Shown: positions 44,838-54,196, counted from the first letter of the stretch. The stretch: 64,000 bases of DNA from Halanaeroarchaeum sulfurireducens (GCF_001011115.1 NZ_CP008874.1:1502440-1566439); one strand, 5' to 3'. Notes: generated from the letters alone by a model not told the origin. Numbers and translations are program-made.

Positions 44838-45536
44838 ATGTACGACGCTGTCCGGATCCACGCCAACGGTCGTACCACGACCGCCAGGTTCGTCTCGACG
44901 GCCGCAGAGGCCGGATTCGACGGCGTCGTCGTCGCGAACAGTCACGAAAACGGGGCAGACGTCGACGTCCCACACATTCGGTCGGAGTACGGAATCGACA
45001 TCGTCGGCGGGGTGGAGGTGGCGACGACCGACAAGGGCGTCGCGAGTACCGCGATAGCGGACCGTCGGCCGAAAACGGCCGTGTTGATGGTTCGGGGCGG
45101 AACCCCGACCATGAATCGCTACGCCGTCGAAACGCCGGCAGTCGACGTTCTCCGGGACCCGATGGCCGGCGACGGTGACGTGAACCACGTCCTCGTGAAG
45201 GCGGCAGTCCGCAACGACGTCCGCATCGAGGTGAACCTCGGTCGGGTACTGCGCGCGTCTGGCGGTCCCCGCGTGCAGGCGCTGCGGGGACTCCGCAAAC
45301 TTCGGGATCTGCTCGAGTACTACGATGCCCCGCTCGTGGTGACCGCCGATCCGAAGACACACCTCCAGGTTCGCGGACCGCGCGAGCTGCTGGCCGTGGG
45401 CGACCGGATCGGGTTCGACGAGGAGACGATTCGGCGGGGACTGACCGAGTGGCAACGGATCGCCGAAACCAACCGCGAGAAACTGTCACCGGAGTACGTC
45501 GCCAAGGGCGTTCGCCGGGGGAGAGACGAAAAGTGA
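44838..45536 (+). CDS. rnp3: Ribonuclease P protein component 3 (Rpp30)
   Basis: TIM-barrel-like protein subunit of archaeal RNase P, 232 residues. It begins MYDAVRIHANG and contains YGIDIVGGVEVATTDK, DVNHVLVKAAVRNDVRIEVNLG and PLVVTADPKTHLQVRGPRELLAVG, which match Rpp30. It pairs with Pop5, encoded next, as the known catalytic-activating heterotetramer. Confidence 0.93.
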   Translation: MYDAVRIHANGRTTTARFVSTAAEAGFDGVVVANSHENGADVDVPHIRSEYGIDIVGGVEVATTDKGVASTAIADRRPKTAVLMVRGGTPTMNRYAVETPAVDVLRDPMAGDGDVNHVLVKAAVRNDVRIEVNLGRVLRASGGPRVQALRGLRKLRDLLEYYDAPLVVTADPKTHLQVRGPRELLAVGDRIGFDEETIRRGLTEWQRIAETNREKLSPEYVAKGVRRGRDEK

Positions 45537-45585
45537 TGGCCGCGCTCTCCCAACACCCATGTAGCCGGATGCCAAAGCGTACCCG

Positions 45586-46065
45586 ATGAAACACCTCCCA
45601 AAACACCTCCGGCAGCGATGGCGGTACCTCGCCGTCGAACTCGAGACGTGGCCGGACGCGTCCATCTCCGAGGTCGAGTTCCAGCGCAGCCTCTGGTTCG
45701 CCGCCCAGAACCTGATCGGAGACGTCGGGAGCGCCGAGGCGGAGTTGCGGGTCGTCTCGTTCGCGTTCGGGGACGGCGCGGGGTCCGCCCTCGTTCGCAC
45801 GCGCCGCGGGGCAGAATCCCTCGCACGCGCTGCAATCGCCTGCGTCGACAGCGTGTACGACGAGCCGATCCGGGTCACGGTGGGCGGTATCAGCGGGACG
45901 GTCCGTGCCGCGGAAGAAAAGTATTTAGGCGGCCCGGCGGAAGCGACGGAACAGGAATCGGTCGCGTTCAGGAACGAGTCCCGACGAGCCGTTGCCCGTA
46001 ACGGTCGTCTCGACGTCGAGATCGACGGGACCTTCGTGGGGGCGACACGACTCGATACGACGTGA
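45586..46065 (+). CDS. rnp2: Ribonuclease P protein component 2 (Pop5)
   Basis: A 159-residue RNase P protein. KHLPKHLRQRWRYLAVELE is the Pop5/Rpp14 start, followed by AQNLIGDVGSAEAELRVVSFAFGDG and the RRM-like fold. The C-terminal 45 residues are an extension. The stop is four bases before the psmA ATG, so it is co-translated with the proteasome subunit. Confidence 0.93.
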   Translation: MKHLPKHLRQRWRYLAVELETWPDASISEVEFQRSLWFAAQNLIGDVGSAEAELRVVSFAFGDGAGSALVRTRRGAESLARAAIACVDSVYDEPIRVTVGGISGTVRAAEEKYLGGPAEATEQESVAFRNESRRAVARNGRLDVEIDGTFVGATRLDTT

Positions 46066-46069
46066 TACA

Positions 46070-46810
46070 ATGCAAGGGCAACAACAACAGCAGGCCTACG
46101 ACCGCGGCATCACGATCTTCTCTCCGGACGGACGGCTCTATCAGGTGGAGTATGCCCGCGAGGCCGTCAAGCGCGGGACGGCATCCATCGGGGTTCGAGC
46201 ACGGGACGGGGTCGCACTTTTGGTCGACAAACGGATCCGATCCCCGCTCATGGAGCAGTCCTCCGTGGAGAAGTTGCACAAAGCGGACGACCACGTCGGT
46301 GTGGCCAGTGCGGGCCACGTCGCCGACGCCCGCCGACTCATCGACTTCGCCCGCCGGGACGCACAGGTCAACCGACTGCGCTACGAGGAACCCATCGGCG
46401 TCGAGGCACTCACGAAGGACGTCACGGACCACATCCAACAGTTCACACAGATCGGCGGCGCCCGCCCCTTCGGGGTAGCGCTGCTTATCGGCGGCCTCGA
46501 GAACGGCGAGCCGCGACTGTACGAGACTGACCCGAGTGGAACGCCCTACGAGTGGAAAGCCATCGCGATCGGCTCCGAGCGCAGTGACATCCAGGCGTAC
46601 CTCGAGGATCACTACGACGAGGACCAGACCATCGACGAAGCCGTGGCCCTCGCGCTTCGAGCCCTGGCGTCCGTTCACGACGAGGGGCTCACCCCGAAGC
46701 GAATCGCGGCGGCGACCGTCGATGCCGAGTCGGAGCAGTACATCCAGCTGACCGACGACGAAGTGGAGGAGTATCTCGTCGACGCGGACGTCCTCGCCGA
46801 CGAGGAGTGA
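46070..46810 (+). CDS. psmA: 20S proteasome alpha subunit
   Basis: Outer-ring subunit of the archaeal 20S proteasome, 246 residues. The N-terminal helix motif YDRGITIFSPDGRLYQVEYAREAV gates the pore and is diagnostic. Lacks a catalytic Thr, as expected for alpha. The very acidic C-terminus (DEVEEYLVDADVLADEE) does not look like the docking HbYX form, which belongs to the activator. Embedded between RNase P and SBDS genes. Confidence 0.97.
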   Translation: MQGQQQQQAYDRGITIFSPDGRLYQVEYAREAVKRGTASIGVRARDGVALLVDKRIRSPLMEQSSVEKLHKADDHVGVASAGHVADARRLIDFARRDAQVNRLRYEEPIGVEALTKDVTDHIQQFTQIGGARPFGVALLIGGLENGEPRLYETDPSGTPYEWKAIAIGSERSDIQAYLEDHYDEDQTIDEAVALALRALASVHDEGLTPKRIAAATVDAESEQYIQLTDDEVEEYLVDADVLADEE

Positions 46811-46888
46811 TCGGCGGTTCGCCGTCGACGTCGGGACCGCGACCGGCAACTCCTACCTTTTTAATTGGTGGCGGGCCAATCATGTGAT

Positions 46889-47614
46889 ATGATTTCACTG
46901 GACGACGCGGTCACCGCGCGCCTCGAGTCACACGGCGCACGCTTCGAGGTACTGGTGGACCCGGACGCAGCACTCTCCATGAAACGGGGGGAGTTCGATG
47001 GGGATCTCGAGGACGTCATCGCGGCGCGTGACGTTTTCGAGAACGCCTCACGGGGCGACCGTCCCGCGGAGGAGGACCTCGAGACGGTCTTTGGAACGAC
47101 CGATCCACTCGAGATCATCCCGGAGGTCGTCGAACGGGGCGAGATTCAGATCACCGCCGAGCAACGCCGCGAGATGGAGGAGAAAAAGCACAGACAACTC
47201 GTCAACAAGATCGCGCGCAACGCGGTCAACCCGCAGATGGACGACGCCCCACACCCACCGGACCGAATCGAGGCGGCCCTCGAGGAGGCCGGGTTCACCA
47301 TCGACCCAATGAAACCGGTCGAGAGTCAGGTGGACGAGGCCCTGGACGCACTGCGGCCCGTCATCCCGATCCGGTTCGACGAGGTCACCGTTGCAGTGCA
47401 GATTCCCGCGGACTACGCGGGCAGCGCGCAAGCCAAGATCCGCACGTACGGCGACCTGGAGAGAGAGGAGTGGCAACCCGACGGATCGTGGGTCGGCGTG
47501 TTGACCTTCCCGGCGGGATTGCAAAACGACTTCTACGACACGGTCAACGATCTCACGAGCGGCGAGGCCGAAACGCAGATCATCAAGGACAAAGACGAAA
47601 TTAGCACGCGGTAA
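46889..47614 (+). CDS. Ribosome assembly factor SBDS
   Basis: Sdo1/SBDS homologue of 241 residues, releasing the anti-association factor (aIF6) from the large ribosomal subunit. Three domains: ARFEVLVDPDAALSMKRGE (N-terminal RNA binding), RRQLVNKIARNAVNP-type middle helix (HRQLVNKIARNAVNPQ) and a ferredoxin-like C-terminus (IPIRFDEVTVAVQIPADYAG). A TATA-like TTTTTAATT is about 29 bases upstream of the ATG, so it has its own promoter although it follows psmA. Confidence 0.95.
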   Translation: MISLDDAVTARLESHGARFEVLVDPDAALSMKRGEFDGDLEDVIAARDVFENASRGDRPAEEDLETVFGTTDPLEIIPEVVERGEIQITAEQRREMEEKKHRQLVNKIARNAVNPQMDDAPHPPDRIEAALEEAGFTIDPMKPVESQVDEALDALRPVIPIRFDEVTVAVQIPADYAGSAQAKIRTYGDLEREEWQPDGSWVGVLTFPAGLQNDFYDTVNDLTSGEAETQIIKDKDEISTR

Positions 47615-47635
47615 ACGGGCCTTCCGACGAACCGG

Positions 47636-47956
47636 TCATCCCTTCTTGAATCCGATCAAAAAGCCGCCGGTGAAGCCAGCGCCGATGGAGAGCGTCGAAA
47701 TGATGGACGTCATCCAGGACGGGGGTTGACTGGCCGTGGCGACGTCGGTGGCCTCGAGGAGGCCGCCGGACAGTCTGTCCCACTGGACGGTCAGGATGCC
47801 GCGAGATTCGAGAAACCGGAACAGCGCGAGTTCGAGGCCCACGATGACGGCGAGGATCTTCGCGACCATCTTGAACGCATAGCCGATGATGAACCCGATA
47901 ACCGCCCCGGTTCCGAGTTCGAGTCCGAGCGAGGAGAGGTTGACGTCGAGGGGCAT
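47636..47956 (-). CDS. FUN14-domain membrane protein
   Basis: A 106-residue protein with three hydrophobic helices: GAVIGFIIGYAFKMVAKILAVIVG, a central helix and TLSIGAGFTGGFLIGFKKG, the FUN14 signature. Homologues exist across archaea and in mitochondria; the archaeal role is unknown. It converges with SBDS, leaving 21 bases between stops. Confidence 0.85.
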   Translation of the reverse strand: MPLDVNLSSLGLELGTGAVIGFIIGYAFKMVAKILAVIVGLELALFRFLESRGILTVQWDRLSGGLLEATDVATASQPPSWMTSIISTLSIGAGFTGGFLIGFKKG

Positions 47957-48037
47957 TAATTCACCCTGAGAGGCGGGGGATCAAGGATCTTCCGTCCGCC
48001 GGAGGCTTAAGTGTACTCGCTACGTAGTCACGGCCGA

Positions 48038-49348
48038 GTGACCGGAGTAGAGCTATCACCCGATCGGGCCGTGGTCGTACAGCGTGTCGACAAGGGAACG
48101 CCTGATACGGCGGAGATTCGCGATCTGGCCAGCGCCGCCGGGTACGAGGTCGTGGACACCTGTACACAGAAGCGATCGGAGGATCCGGCCCTCCAGATCG
48201 GCGAGGGCAAAGTCGAGGAACTCGCGGCAATCATCGAGCGCACCGGGGCGGGAACGGTCGTCTTCGACAACCGCCTGGGTCCGTATCAGACCTACAACCT
48301 CGGGACCAACCTGCCCGACGGCGTGGAGATACTCGATCGATTCACGCTCATCCTCGAGATCTTCGGCCAGCGTGCCCAGACGCGGAAAGCCCAGCTCCAG
48401 GTCGAACTGGCCGAACTCCGCTACGAACTCCCGCGCGCGGAAACGAAGGTCAGTCTGGCGAAACGCGACGAACGGCCCGGATTCATGGGGCTCGGGGAAT
48501 ACGACGAGAGCCGGGAACAGGACATCAAGGCCAGGATCAGTCGGATCCAGGAGGAACTCGAGGACATCGAGAAGACCGAGGTCCAACGGCGTGAGGAGCG
48601 CCGCCGGTCCGGATTCGACCTGGTGGCCCTCGCCGGCTATACCAACGCGGGGAAGTCGACGCTGATGCAGGCGCTCGCCACGGACCTCGAAGTGGGCGAG
48701 AACGAGGACCTCCACCCGGATCTCGATCCGACCGCGGAGAAGGCCGACAAGCTATTCACGACCCTCGGAACGACCACGAGGCGACTCGACCTGGACCGGC
48801 GGCGGGTGCTCCTGACGGACACCGTCGGGTTCATCAACGACCTGCCGCACTGGCTGGTCGAGTCGTTCAAATCGACACTCTCCTCGGTCTATCACGCAGA
48901 TCTAGTGTTGCTGGTCGTGGACGTGTCCGAACCCGTCGAGGAGATCCGAGAAAAGCTGGTGACGAGCCACGACACCCTCTACGAACGCAACGAGGCGCCC
49001 ATCGTGACCGTCCTGAACAAGGTCGATCAGGTCGACGAAGCCGAACTGGCGGACAAACGGGAAGCACTGGCCGCCCTCGCCCCCGATCCCGTGGCGATCA
49101 GCGCGAGCGAGGGGACGAACCTCGACGTCCTCCGGAATCGCATCGACGAGGCGCTCCCGGACCGCGAACGCGAACGGCTCGTCTTGCCGATGACCGACGA
49201 CACCATGAGCGTCGTCTCCTGGGTGCACGATAACGCCTACGTCGATGACGTGGAGTACGGCTCCGAGGAGGTCGTCATCGACTTCGAAGCACGCCCGGCC
49301 GTCATCGAGAAGACCCGGTCGAAAGCCAGCGACCTCGCCGACGCCTGA
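48038..49348 (+). CDS. hflX: GTPase HflX
   Basis: Ribosome-binding GTPase that splits or rescues stalled ribosomes. The 436-residue protein has an N-terminal HflX domain (IGEGKVEELAAII, VFDNRLGPYQTYNLG), a helical linker and the G domain with GYTNAGKST (G1) near residue 200, DTVGFI (G3) and NKVD (G4). The start is a GTG; the one at 48038 was preferred because a TATA-like CTTAAG lies about 32 bases upstream. An in-frame GTG nine codons earlier is the alternative. Confidence 0.94.
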   Translation: MTGVELSPDRAVVVQRVDKGTPDTAEIRDLASAAGYEVVDTCTQKRSEDPALQIGEGKVEELAAIIERTGAGTVVFDNRLGPYQTYNLGTNLPDGVEILDRFTLILEIFGQRAQTRKAQLQVELAELRYELPRAETKVSLAKRDERPGFMGLGEYDESREQDIKARISRIQEELEDIEKTEVQRREERRRSGFDLVALAGYTNAGKSTLMQALATDLEVGENEDLHPDLDPTAEKADKLFTTLGTTTRRLDLDRRRVLLTDTVGFINDLPHWLVESFKSTLSSVYHADLVLLVVDVSEPVEEIREKLVTSHDTLYERNEAPIVTVLNKVDQVDEAELADKREALAALAPDPVAISASEGTNLDVLRNRIDEALPDRERERLVLPMTDDTMSVVSWVHDNAYVDDVEYGSEEVVIDFEARPAVIEKTRSKASDLADA

Positions 49349-49831
49349 TCAGTCGAGCGGTCGCTTTTCTTTCTCCAGCACCCGGACGTTCCCGATACGG
49401 GTGTCCGGGTACTGGCCGTCGTCGTCCTTCTCCGCGGCTTTCACCATGTCCCAGACGACGCCGAGCCCCGTCGTTACGCCCTGGAGGGCTTCCATCTCAC
49501 AGCCGGTCTTCCCAGTCGTCTCGACGGCGACCTCGAGGGTGACCCGGCCCTCGGCGAGCGTGAAGTCGGTCTCGACGTTCGTGATGGGGATCTGGTGGCA
49601 CATCGGAACTGTCTCCCAGGTGTGCTTTACGGCCTGAATCGCGCCGACACGGGCGGTGGCGAGTACGTTGCCCTTGCCGATCTCGTCGTCGCGGATGGCC
49701 GCGAGGGTCGAATCGGTGAGACGGATCTCCCCCGCGGCGACGGCCCGCCGTGCCGTGTCGGGCTTGTCCCCCACGTCCACCATCTGGGCGCCGCCGTGCT
49801 CTGTCGTGTGGGTCAGCTCCTCGTCGCTCAT
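49349..49831 (-). CDS. moaC: Cyclic pyranopterin monophosphate synthase MoaC
   Basis: Second enzyme of molybdopterin synthesis. The 160-residue protein has MVDVGDKPDTARRAVAAGE, the conserved CHQIPI (CHPIPL in most members) and EMEALQGVTTGLGVVWDM with the catalytic Lys nearby. It overlaps the upstream nnr gene by four bases (ATGA), an unusual partner, suggesting shared transcription only. Confidence 0.95.
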   Translation of the reverse strand: MSDEELTHTTEHGGAQMVDVGDKPDTARRAVAAGEIRLTDSTLAAIRDDEIGKGNVLATARVGAIQAVKHTWETVPMCHQIPITNVETDFTLAEGRVTLEVAVETTGKTGCEMEALQGVTTGLGVVWDMVKAAEKDDDGQYPDTRIGNVRVLEKEKRPLD

Positions 49832-51261
49832 CGGCGGCCGTCCCAGAGCGCCCGTGGCAGTTCGGGAAGCAAGTCGGCGGCCACCAGTCCGAACCCGTCC
49901 CTGTCGACGACCGCGTCCCCAGCCAGGCCGTTCGCGTAGGCGGCGAGGGCGGCGGCGTCGACCGGTTCGACCTGCGCGAGCAGCGCGGCGGTCGCCCCGG
50001 CGAGAACGTCTCCCGTTCCGCCGGCGGTCATGCCCTGATTCCCGGTTCGGTTGACGCGGGTGGTTTCCCCGTCGGAGATGACGTCGTGGGCGCCCTTCAC
50101 GAGAAGCGTGTGTCCGAGGTCCGCGGCGAACTCCTCGACGAGGGCGGACCGCTCCTCCCAGTCGTCGGCAGTGGGGCCACCCATTTCCTCGAGTTCGCCC
50201 TGGTGAGGGGTGCAAACGACCGTCGCGTCAGTTTCGACGTCGGGGACGGCTGCAAGCGCGTCGGCGTCAACCACGGCACGTCCATCGTACGCCTCGAGGA
50301 ACTCGGCCACCGCGGCGTGCGACTCCTCGGCGTCACCGAGTCCCGGCCCCAGCAACACCACGTCGCGATCCCGAGCGGCCGCGAGGAGGTCGTCGACGTG
50401 GTCGGGACCGATCCGCGTGCCGTCGACCGCGTCGACGATGAGATCCTCGCTGTACCCCTGAATCTGGTCAGCGACGGACTCCGGTGCGACCACGTACGCG
50501 AGGTCGGCGCCCGCCCGGAGGGCCGCCTGTGCGGCGAGCGCCGGTGCACCGGTGAACGGGCCGCCGCCAACGACCATGACGCGACCGAAGTCGCCTTTGT
50601 GGCTGTCGCTCGGGCGCTCGATGACCTGCCTGTCGCCGGGACCGACGAACCGCTCGGCGGCCACCGGAATGCCGATGTTCGCAACGGTCACGTCCTCTCG
50701 ATCGGCAAGGCCCGGCTTCACGTCGTGGAATGTAACCACCCGATTGGGATCGACGGCCACGTCCACGACCTCGCCCGTGTCCACGTCCATCCCGGACGGG
50801 ACGTCGACGGAGACGACGGCAGCGTCGGACTCGTTGATGGCCTGCACGGCCGTCCGCTCGGGTTCACGGGGGGCACCCGTGACGCCGGTTCCGAGGATGG
50901 CGTCGACGACGATATCCGGCGATCCGACGTCGATCGCCGTCGAATCCGTGACCTCCCGCGTCGGGACCCCCGCAGCCTGGAGTGCGTCCCATTTCGCCCG
51001 CGTTTCGTCGCTGGCCAGACCCGACGGACGGCCCAGAAGAAGGACCTCGACGTCGAGATCGGAGAGAAATCGTGCGGCGGTGATGCCGTCCCCACCGTTG
51101 TTCCCGCGGCCCGCCAGGACGGTCACGGACGCGTCGGGACCGCCGAACTCTCGAACCGCTCGGGCAACGGCATTGCCGGCCGATTCCATCAACCATTCCG
51201 GGGAGATGCCGAGTGCCGTGGCGTTTCGGTCCACGGCAGCCATCCGATCGCTCGTTATCAT
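49828..51261 (-). CDS. nnr: Bifunctional NAD(P)H-hydrate epimerase/dehydratase (Nnr)
   Basis: Repairs hydrated NAD(P)H. The 477-residue fusion has an N-terminal YjeF epimerase domain (GRGNNGGDGITAARFL near residue 50) and a C-terminal ADP-dependent dehydratase domain (MVVGGGPFTGAPALAAQAALRAG, TGGTGDVLAG). The frame runs upstream of the ATG at 51261 for 42 codons of low-quality sequence; the ATG at 51261 gives the family start MITSDRMAAVDRN. Confidence 0.94.
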   Translation of the reverse strand: MITSDRMAAVDRNATALGISPEWLMESAGNAVARAVREFGGPDASVTVLAGRGNNGGDGITAARFLSDLDVEVLLLGRPSGLASDETRAKWDALQAAGVPTREVTDSTAIDVGSPDIVVDAILGTGVTGAPREPERTAVQAINESDAAVVSVDVPSGMDVDTGEVVDVAVDPNRVVTFHDVKPGLADREDVTVANIGIPVAAERFVGPGDRQVIERPSDSHKGDFGRVMVVGGGPFTGAPALAAQAALRAGADLAYVVAPESVADQIQGYSEDLIVDAVDGTRIGPDHVDDLLAAARDRDVVLLGPGLGDAEESHAAVAEFLEAYDGRAVVDADALAAVPDVETDATVVCTPHQGELEEMGGPTADDWEERSALVEEFAADLGHTLLVKGAHDVISDGETTRVNRTGNQGMTAGGTGDVLAGATAALLAQVEPVDAAALAAYANGLAGDAVVDRDGFGLVAADLLPELPRALWDGRR

Positions 51262-51301
51262 GGGTGGGGATTGGTTCGGATCGATCGTAAAGGTGCCGCG
51301 T

Positions 51302-51583
51302 TCACCGTCTGATCTCGAACCCGTCGATGCCGGTCGGCTCCTCGTATTCGACGTCGACCGATTCGACGGTGGCGGACGGACTGCCATCGTGACACCACTC
51401 GACCATCTCTTCGACGGTCGCTTTTTCGCCCTCGAAGACGGCCTCGACGCGACCGTCCTCCAGGTTCAGTACCCAGCCATCCAGGTTCCGTTCTCGGGCG
51501 GCTGATCGGGTGTTCGCCCGGTAGAAGACGCCCTGTACAGTTCCGGAGACGAACACGTGTGCGCGGATTCGTCGGTCGCTCAT
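51302..51583 (-). CDS. acyP: Acylphosphatase
   Basis: Hydrolyses acyl phosphates. The 93-residue protein has HVFVSGTVQGVFYRANTR with the catalytic Arg in GVFYR and Asn in LDGWVLNLEDGRVE, plus the standard length. It is 40 bases upstream of nnr on the same strand. Confidence 0.95.
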   Translation of the reverse strand: MSDRRIRAHVFVSGTVQGVFYRANTRSAARERNLDGWVLNLEDGRVEAVFEGEKATVEEMVEWCHDGSPSATVESVDVEYEEPTGIDGFEIRR

Positions 51584-51622
51584 GGAACGGGATTCGGTGG
51601 CGGTGAGGAAAAGTCGGTCGGG

Positions 51623-52522
51623 TTACCCCTCGTCGAGGGCATCACGGTTTCGGAGATAGTGGAACACGTAGGTCTGGGCTACGCCCGGATGGGACCCGAG
51701 TCGCTCGCGGATGGCACGCGAGGTATCCGCGTACGTCCCCCGGTTCGCGCCGGGAAAGTACTCCGCGATCGCGGATTCGATCCACGTATCGAGCGGGACC
51801 GGTTCGTGATACCCCAGCGAGAACAGGAGGACGCAGTCGGCGACTTTCTCGCCCACGCCGACGAACCCCGTGGCGACCTCGCGGGCCTCCTCGTAGGGGA
51901 GCCCCCGAATGTCCTTGGCCGTGAGTTCCCCCTCGGCGACCATCCTGGCCGTCTCCGCAACGTAGGGGGCACGGTAGCCCAGTCCCAGGTCGCGGAGGGT
52001 GCTCTCGGAGACGGTCGCCAGCTCCCCCGGCTCGGGAAAGGCGTACACGAGGTCGTCGTCCAGCGAATGTGCCGTCCCGAACCGTTCGGCCAGCGTCTTC
52101 ATCAGCGAGTGGATGCGCTCGACGCGCATCTGCGCGGAGAGGATGAAGGACACGAGCGTGGGGAAAAACGGCTCGTCGACGACGCGGAGACCCGGGAACG
52201 CTCGTTTCGCGGCACCGATCACACCGTCGTCCGGGAGCGACGCGATCGTTTCGGCCATCGTCGGGTCGAGCCCGAGGCGGTCCCTGATCGCCGGGGTCGG
52301 GTCCCCGGGGGATCGCCACTCGATGTTCTCTGCGGTCTGCCGGAGTTCGACGGGACGTCCCCCGACGACGGTCCGGTACCAGGCCGTTCCGTTCCGCGGT
52401 ACGTCGGTCTCGTACATGCGCCCGTCGCGGCGCGTCCAGCTGAACGTCTGGCCACTTTCCAGCGTCGCCTGGAGGTCGAATGGCCCGACAACGTCTTTCA
52501 TCGCGAGCGTTCCCGACTGCAT
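51623..52522 (-). CDS. ogg: 8-oxoguanine DNA glycosylase (OGG1-type)
   Basis: Removes 8-oxoguanine from DNA. The 299-residue protein has an N-terminal TBP-like domain (DLQATLESGQTFSWTR) and HhH-GPD core. The lyase Lys is in VGVGEKVADCVLLFSL and the catalytic Asp in PVPLDTWI. The Q-N-N-N-type base-reading loop of OGG1 reads LSAQMRVERI, a variation. An internal ATG seven codons in is an alternative start. Confidence 0.9.
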   Translation of the reverse strand: MQSGTLAMKDVVGPFDLQATLESGQTFSWTRRDGRMYETDVPRNGTAWYRTVVGGRPVELRQTAENIEWRSPGDPTPAIRDRLGLDPTMAETIASLPDDGVIGAAKRAFPGLRVVDEPFFPTLVSFILSAQMRVERIHSLMKTLAERFGTAHSLDDDLVYAFPEPGELATVSESTLRDLGLGYRAPYVAETARMVAEGELTAKDIRGLPYEEAREVATGFVGVGEKVADCVLLFSLGYHEPVPLDTWIESAIAEYFPGANRGTYADTSRAIRERLGSHPGVAQTYVFHYLRNRDALDEG

Positions 52523-52608
52523 CGACCGGGTTTGGGTACTGGTCGGGAGAAACGTGTCGGTTCGGGGCCAATCTATTTTACCGGGGGCGCAAATTATGCC
52601 ACATAACC

Positions 52609-53031
52609 ATGGATTGTAGGGTCGTCGTCGAGGCGGCGGTACCGGTCTACGACGTGGAATCGGCCGACGAAGCGGTGCGCATCGCCATCTCCAAGACTGG
52701 CGAAATGCTCAATCCGGACCTGAACTACGTCGAAATAGATATGGGCGAGCGGCAATGCCCACACTGTGGCGAACCGCTCGAGCCCGCCTTCGTGGCCGCC
52801 GACGAGAGTCTCGTTGCCCTCCTGCTCGAGATGACGGTTTACAACGTGGAACGCGAGGAGCACGCCTCGCGCATCGCCCGCAAGGAGATCGGACAGCGTC
52901 TGGAGAACATCCCCCTCGAGGTTATCGAGGTCGAAACCATCGAAACAGACGACGATAGCTCGGACGATTCAAAGGCGGAGTCCGACGACGAGGACGTTCT
53001 CCCCGAGTTCGACGATCTGATGGAAGACTGA
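52609..53031 (+). CDS. DUF555 / UPF0212 family protein
   Basis: A 140-residue archaeal protein. Residues 1-45 form an alpha/beta unit (DCRVVVEAAVPVYDVESADEAVRIAISK), followed by a zinc-binding CPHCGE pair, a helical stretch (VALLLEMTVYNVEREEHASRIARKEIG) and a disordered acidic tail of about 30 residues. The family is conserved across archaea without known function. Single gene, divergent from ogg. Confidence 0.9.
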   Translation: MDCRVVVEAAVPVYDVESADEAVRIAISKTGEMLNPDLNYVEIDMGERQCPHCGEPLEPAFVAADESLVALLLEMTVYNVEREEHASRIARKEIGQRLENIPLEVIEVETIETDDDSSDDSKAESDDEDVLPEFDDLMED

Positions 53032-53188
53032 CGTCAGTGGGTATTCGGTCGCAGACACACACACCGCCAATCGACGGACAAGACCCGGTCGTGTTGCGTC
53101 GATGGGACACTACTCCAGACGATTCGTCTCGTTTCAGGCATCGCTCACAGCGGGCGTTTCTAACAGACGTGACGAGCCGATCGGTGAG

Positions 53189-53428
53189 TCAGTCGGCGCT
53201 GGGAGAGACGGTCTCCGAGCGTTCCGGGGATTCGAAGGCACCCGTGATACCGTCGGCCAACGCAAAAACAGCGGTTTTGTGGTCAGTTTTCGATTTGTGA
53301 ATTGACGTCGGTCGTACCCCGAGAGAATCGTAATCATCGAGGTCCAGTTCTGCCGGTGTCGTTTCCTCGTAGTAATTTCCGATCTCTGCGAGGAGTCCAT
53401 GAAGATGGATAAGCTCCTGCTTCTTCAT
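53189..53428 (-). CDS. UPF0058 family protein
   Basis: A 79-residue protein starting MKKQELIHLHGLLAEIGNYYE, the UPF0058 signature, with His residues that may bind metal. The C-terminus KSKTDHKTAVFALADGITGAFE is also conserved. The ATG at 53428 was chosen as the family start. Small proteins of this type are common and multi-copy in haloarchaea; role unknown. Confidence 0.88.
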   Translation of the reverse strand: MKKQELIHLHGLLAEIGNYYEETTPAELDLDDYDSLGVRPTSIHKSKTDHKTAVFALADGITGAFESPERSETVSPSAD

Positions 53429-53564
53429 TGCAATCATTGCTAGCGACTGCTGGGTTATAGTATTACTCTGAGGCCCGTTAACATACACACACTTCCACAA
53501 CACCAGCTACGGGTCCCGGCCGGGCGCTGAAAGGCTTTTAGGCCCGTACCTGTTCACGGGAACT

Positions 53565-53963
53565 ATGGACTACGACGAGCAACTCGATCGGGCGCTCGAA
53601 AACAAACCGGATACCGCCGGAGAGGAGACGCGTTTCGACGTCCCGGAACCACGGGTCCGTCCCGAGGGGCACGTCACGGTCTACGAGAACTTCCAGGCCA
53701 CCGTCGATCGGCTCGGACGCGAGGAAGACCACGTGCTGAAATTCCTTCAGGACGAACTCGGAACGAGTGCCCAGATCGACGAACGAGGGAGGGCACGACT
53801 CAAAGGCGAGTTCAACAGACGTCGCATTCAGAACGTCCTCGACGAGTACGTGGAGACGTACGTTCTCTGTCCCGAATGCGGTCTCCCGGATACGAAACTC
53901 ACGACCGAGCAGGGCGTCGAACGCATCGCCTGTGATGCCTGTGGTGCCCGGTCCTCGGTGTAA
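53565..53963 (+). CDS. aif2b: Translation initiation factor aIF2 subunit beta
   Basis: Small subunit of archaeal initiation factor 2, 132 residues. An N-terminal helix, the central domain (HVLKFLQDELGTSAQIDERGRARLKGEF) and a C-terminal zinc ribbon (CPECGLPDTKL and CDACGARS) are all present. A TATA-like CTTTTAGG is about 30 bases upstream, so the mRNA is leaderless. It binds Met-tRNAi with aIF2-gamma. Confidence 0.96.
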   Translation: MDYDEQLDRALENKPDTAGEETRFDVPEPRVRPEGHVTVYENFQATVDRLGREEDHVLKFLQDELGTSAQIDERGRARLKGEFNRRRIQNVLDEYVETYVLCPECGLPDTKLTTEQGVERIACDACGARSSV

Positions 53964-54010
53964 CCGAACGGACCGCGCGCCCGGTCGCGGCTATCACGCC
54001 AGTAACTGTT

Positions 54011-54196
54011 TTACTCCTGTAACTGTTTCAGCGTCTCCAGATCCCTGTTTGTGTGGAGGAACTCCGACGTTCGGGCGGACGCATTACAGGCCGGGCACGC
54101 GTAATTGTCGTCAGGCGCCGGGAGGTCGCTCGGCGTCTCCTCCCACGTTTTCGAGCACTCTGGACAGGACAGCTGGACGAACGCCTCGTGTGGCAT
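54011..54196 (-). CDS. Zinc-finger microprotein
   Basis: A 61-residue protein with two Cys pairs (CPECSKTW, CPACNASA) about 20 residues apart, a zinc finger of the treble-clef or C(P)XCG type, and a helical tail (RDLETLKQLQE). Conserved small haloarchaeal family. It is the last gene of a same-strand run with EF-1 beta and a second zinc microprotein. Confidence 0.8.
   Translation of the reverse strand: MPHEAFVQLSCPECSKTWEETPSDLPAPDDNYACPACNASARTSEFLHTNRDLETLKQLQE

Noticed and set aside
49750-51312. 520-residue plus-strand frame
   Set aside because: It is antisense to the nnr and moaC genes.
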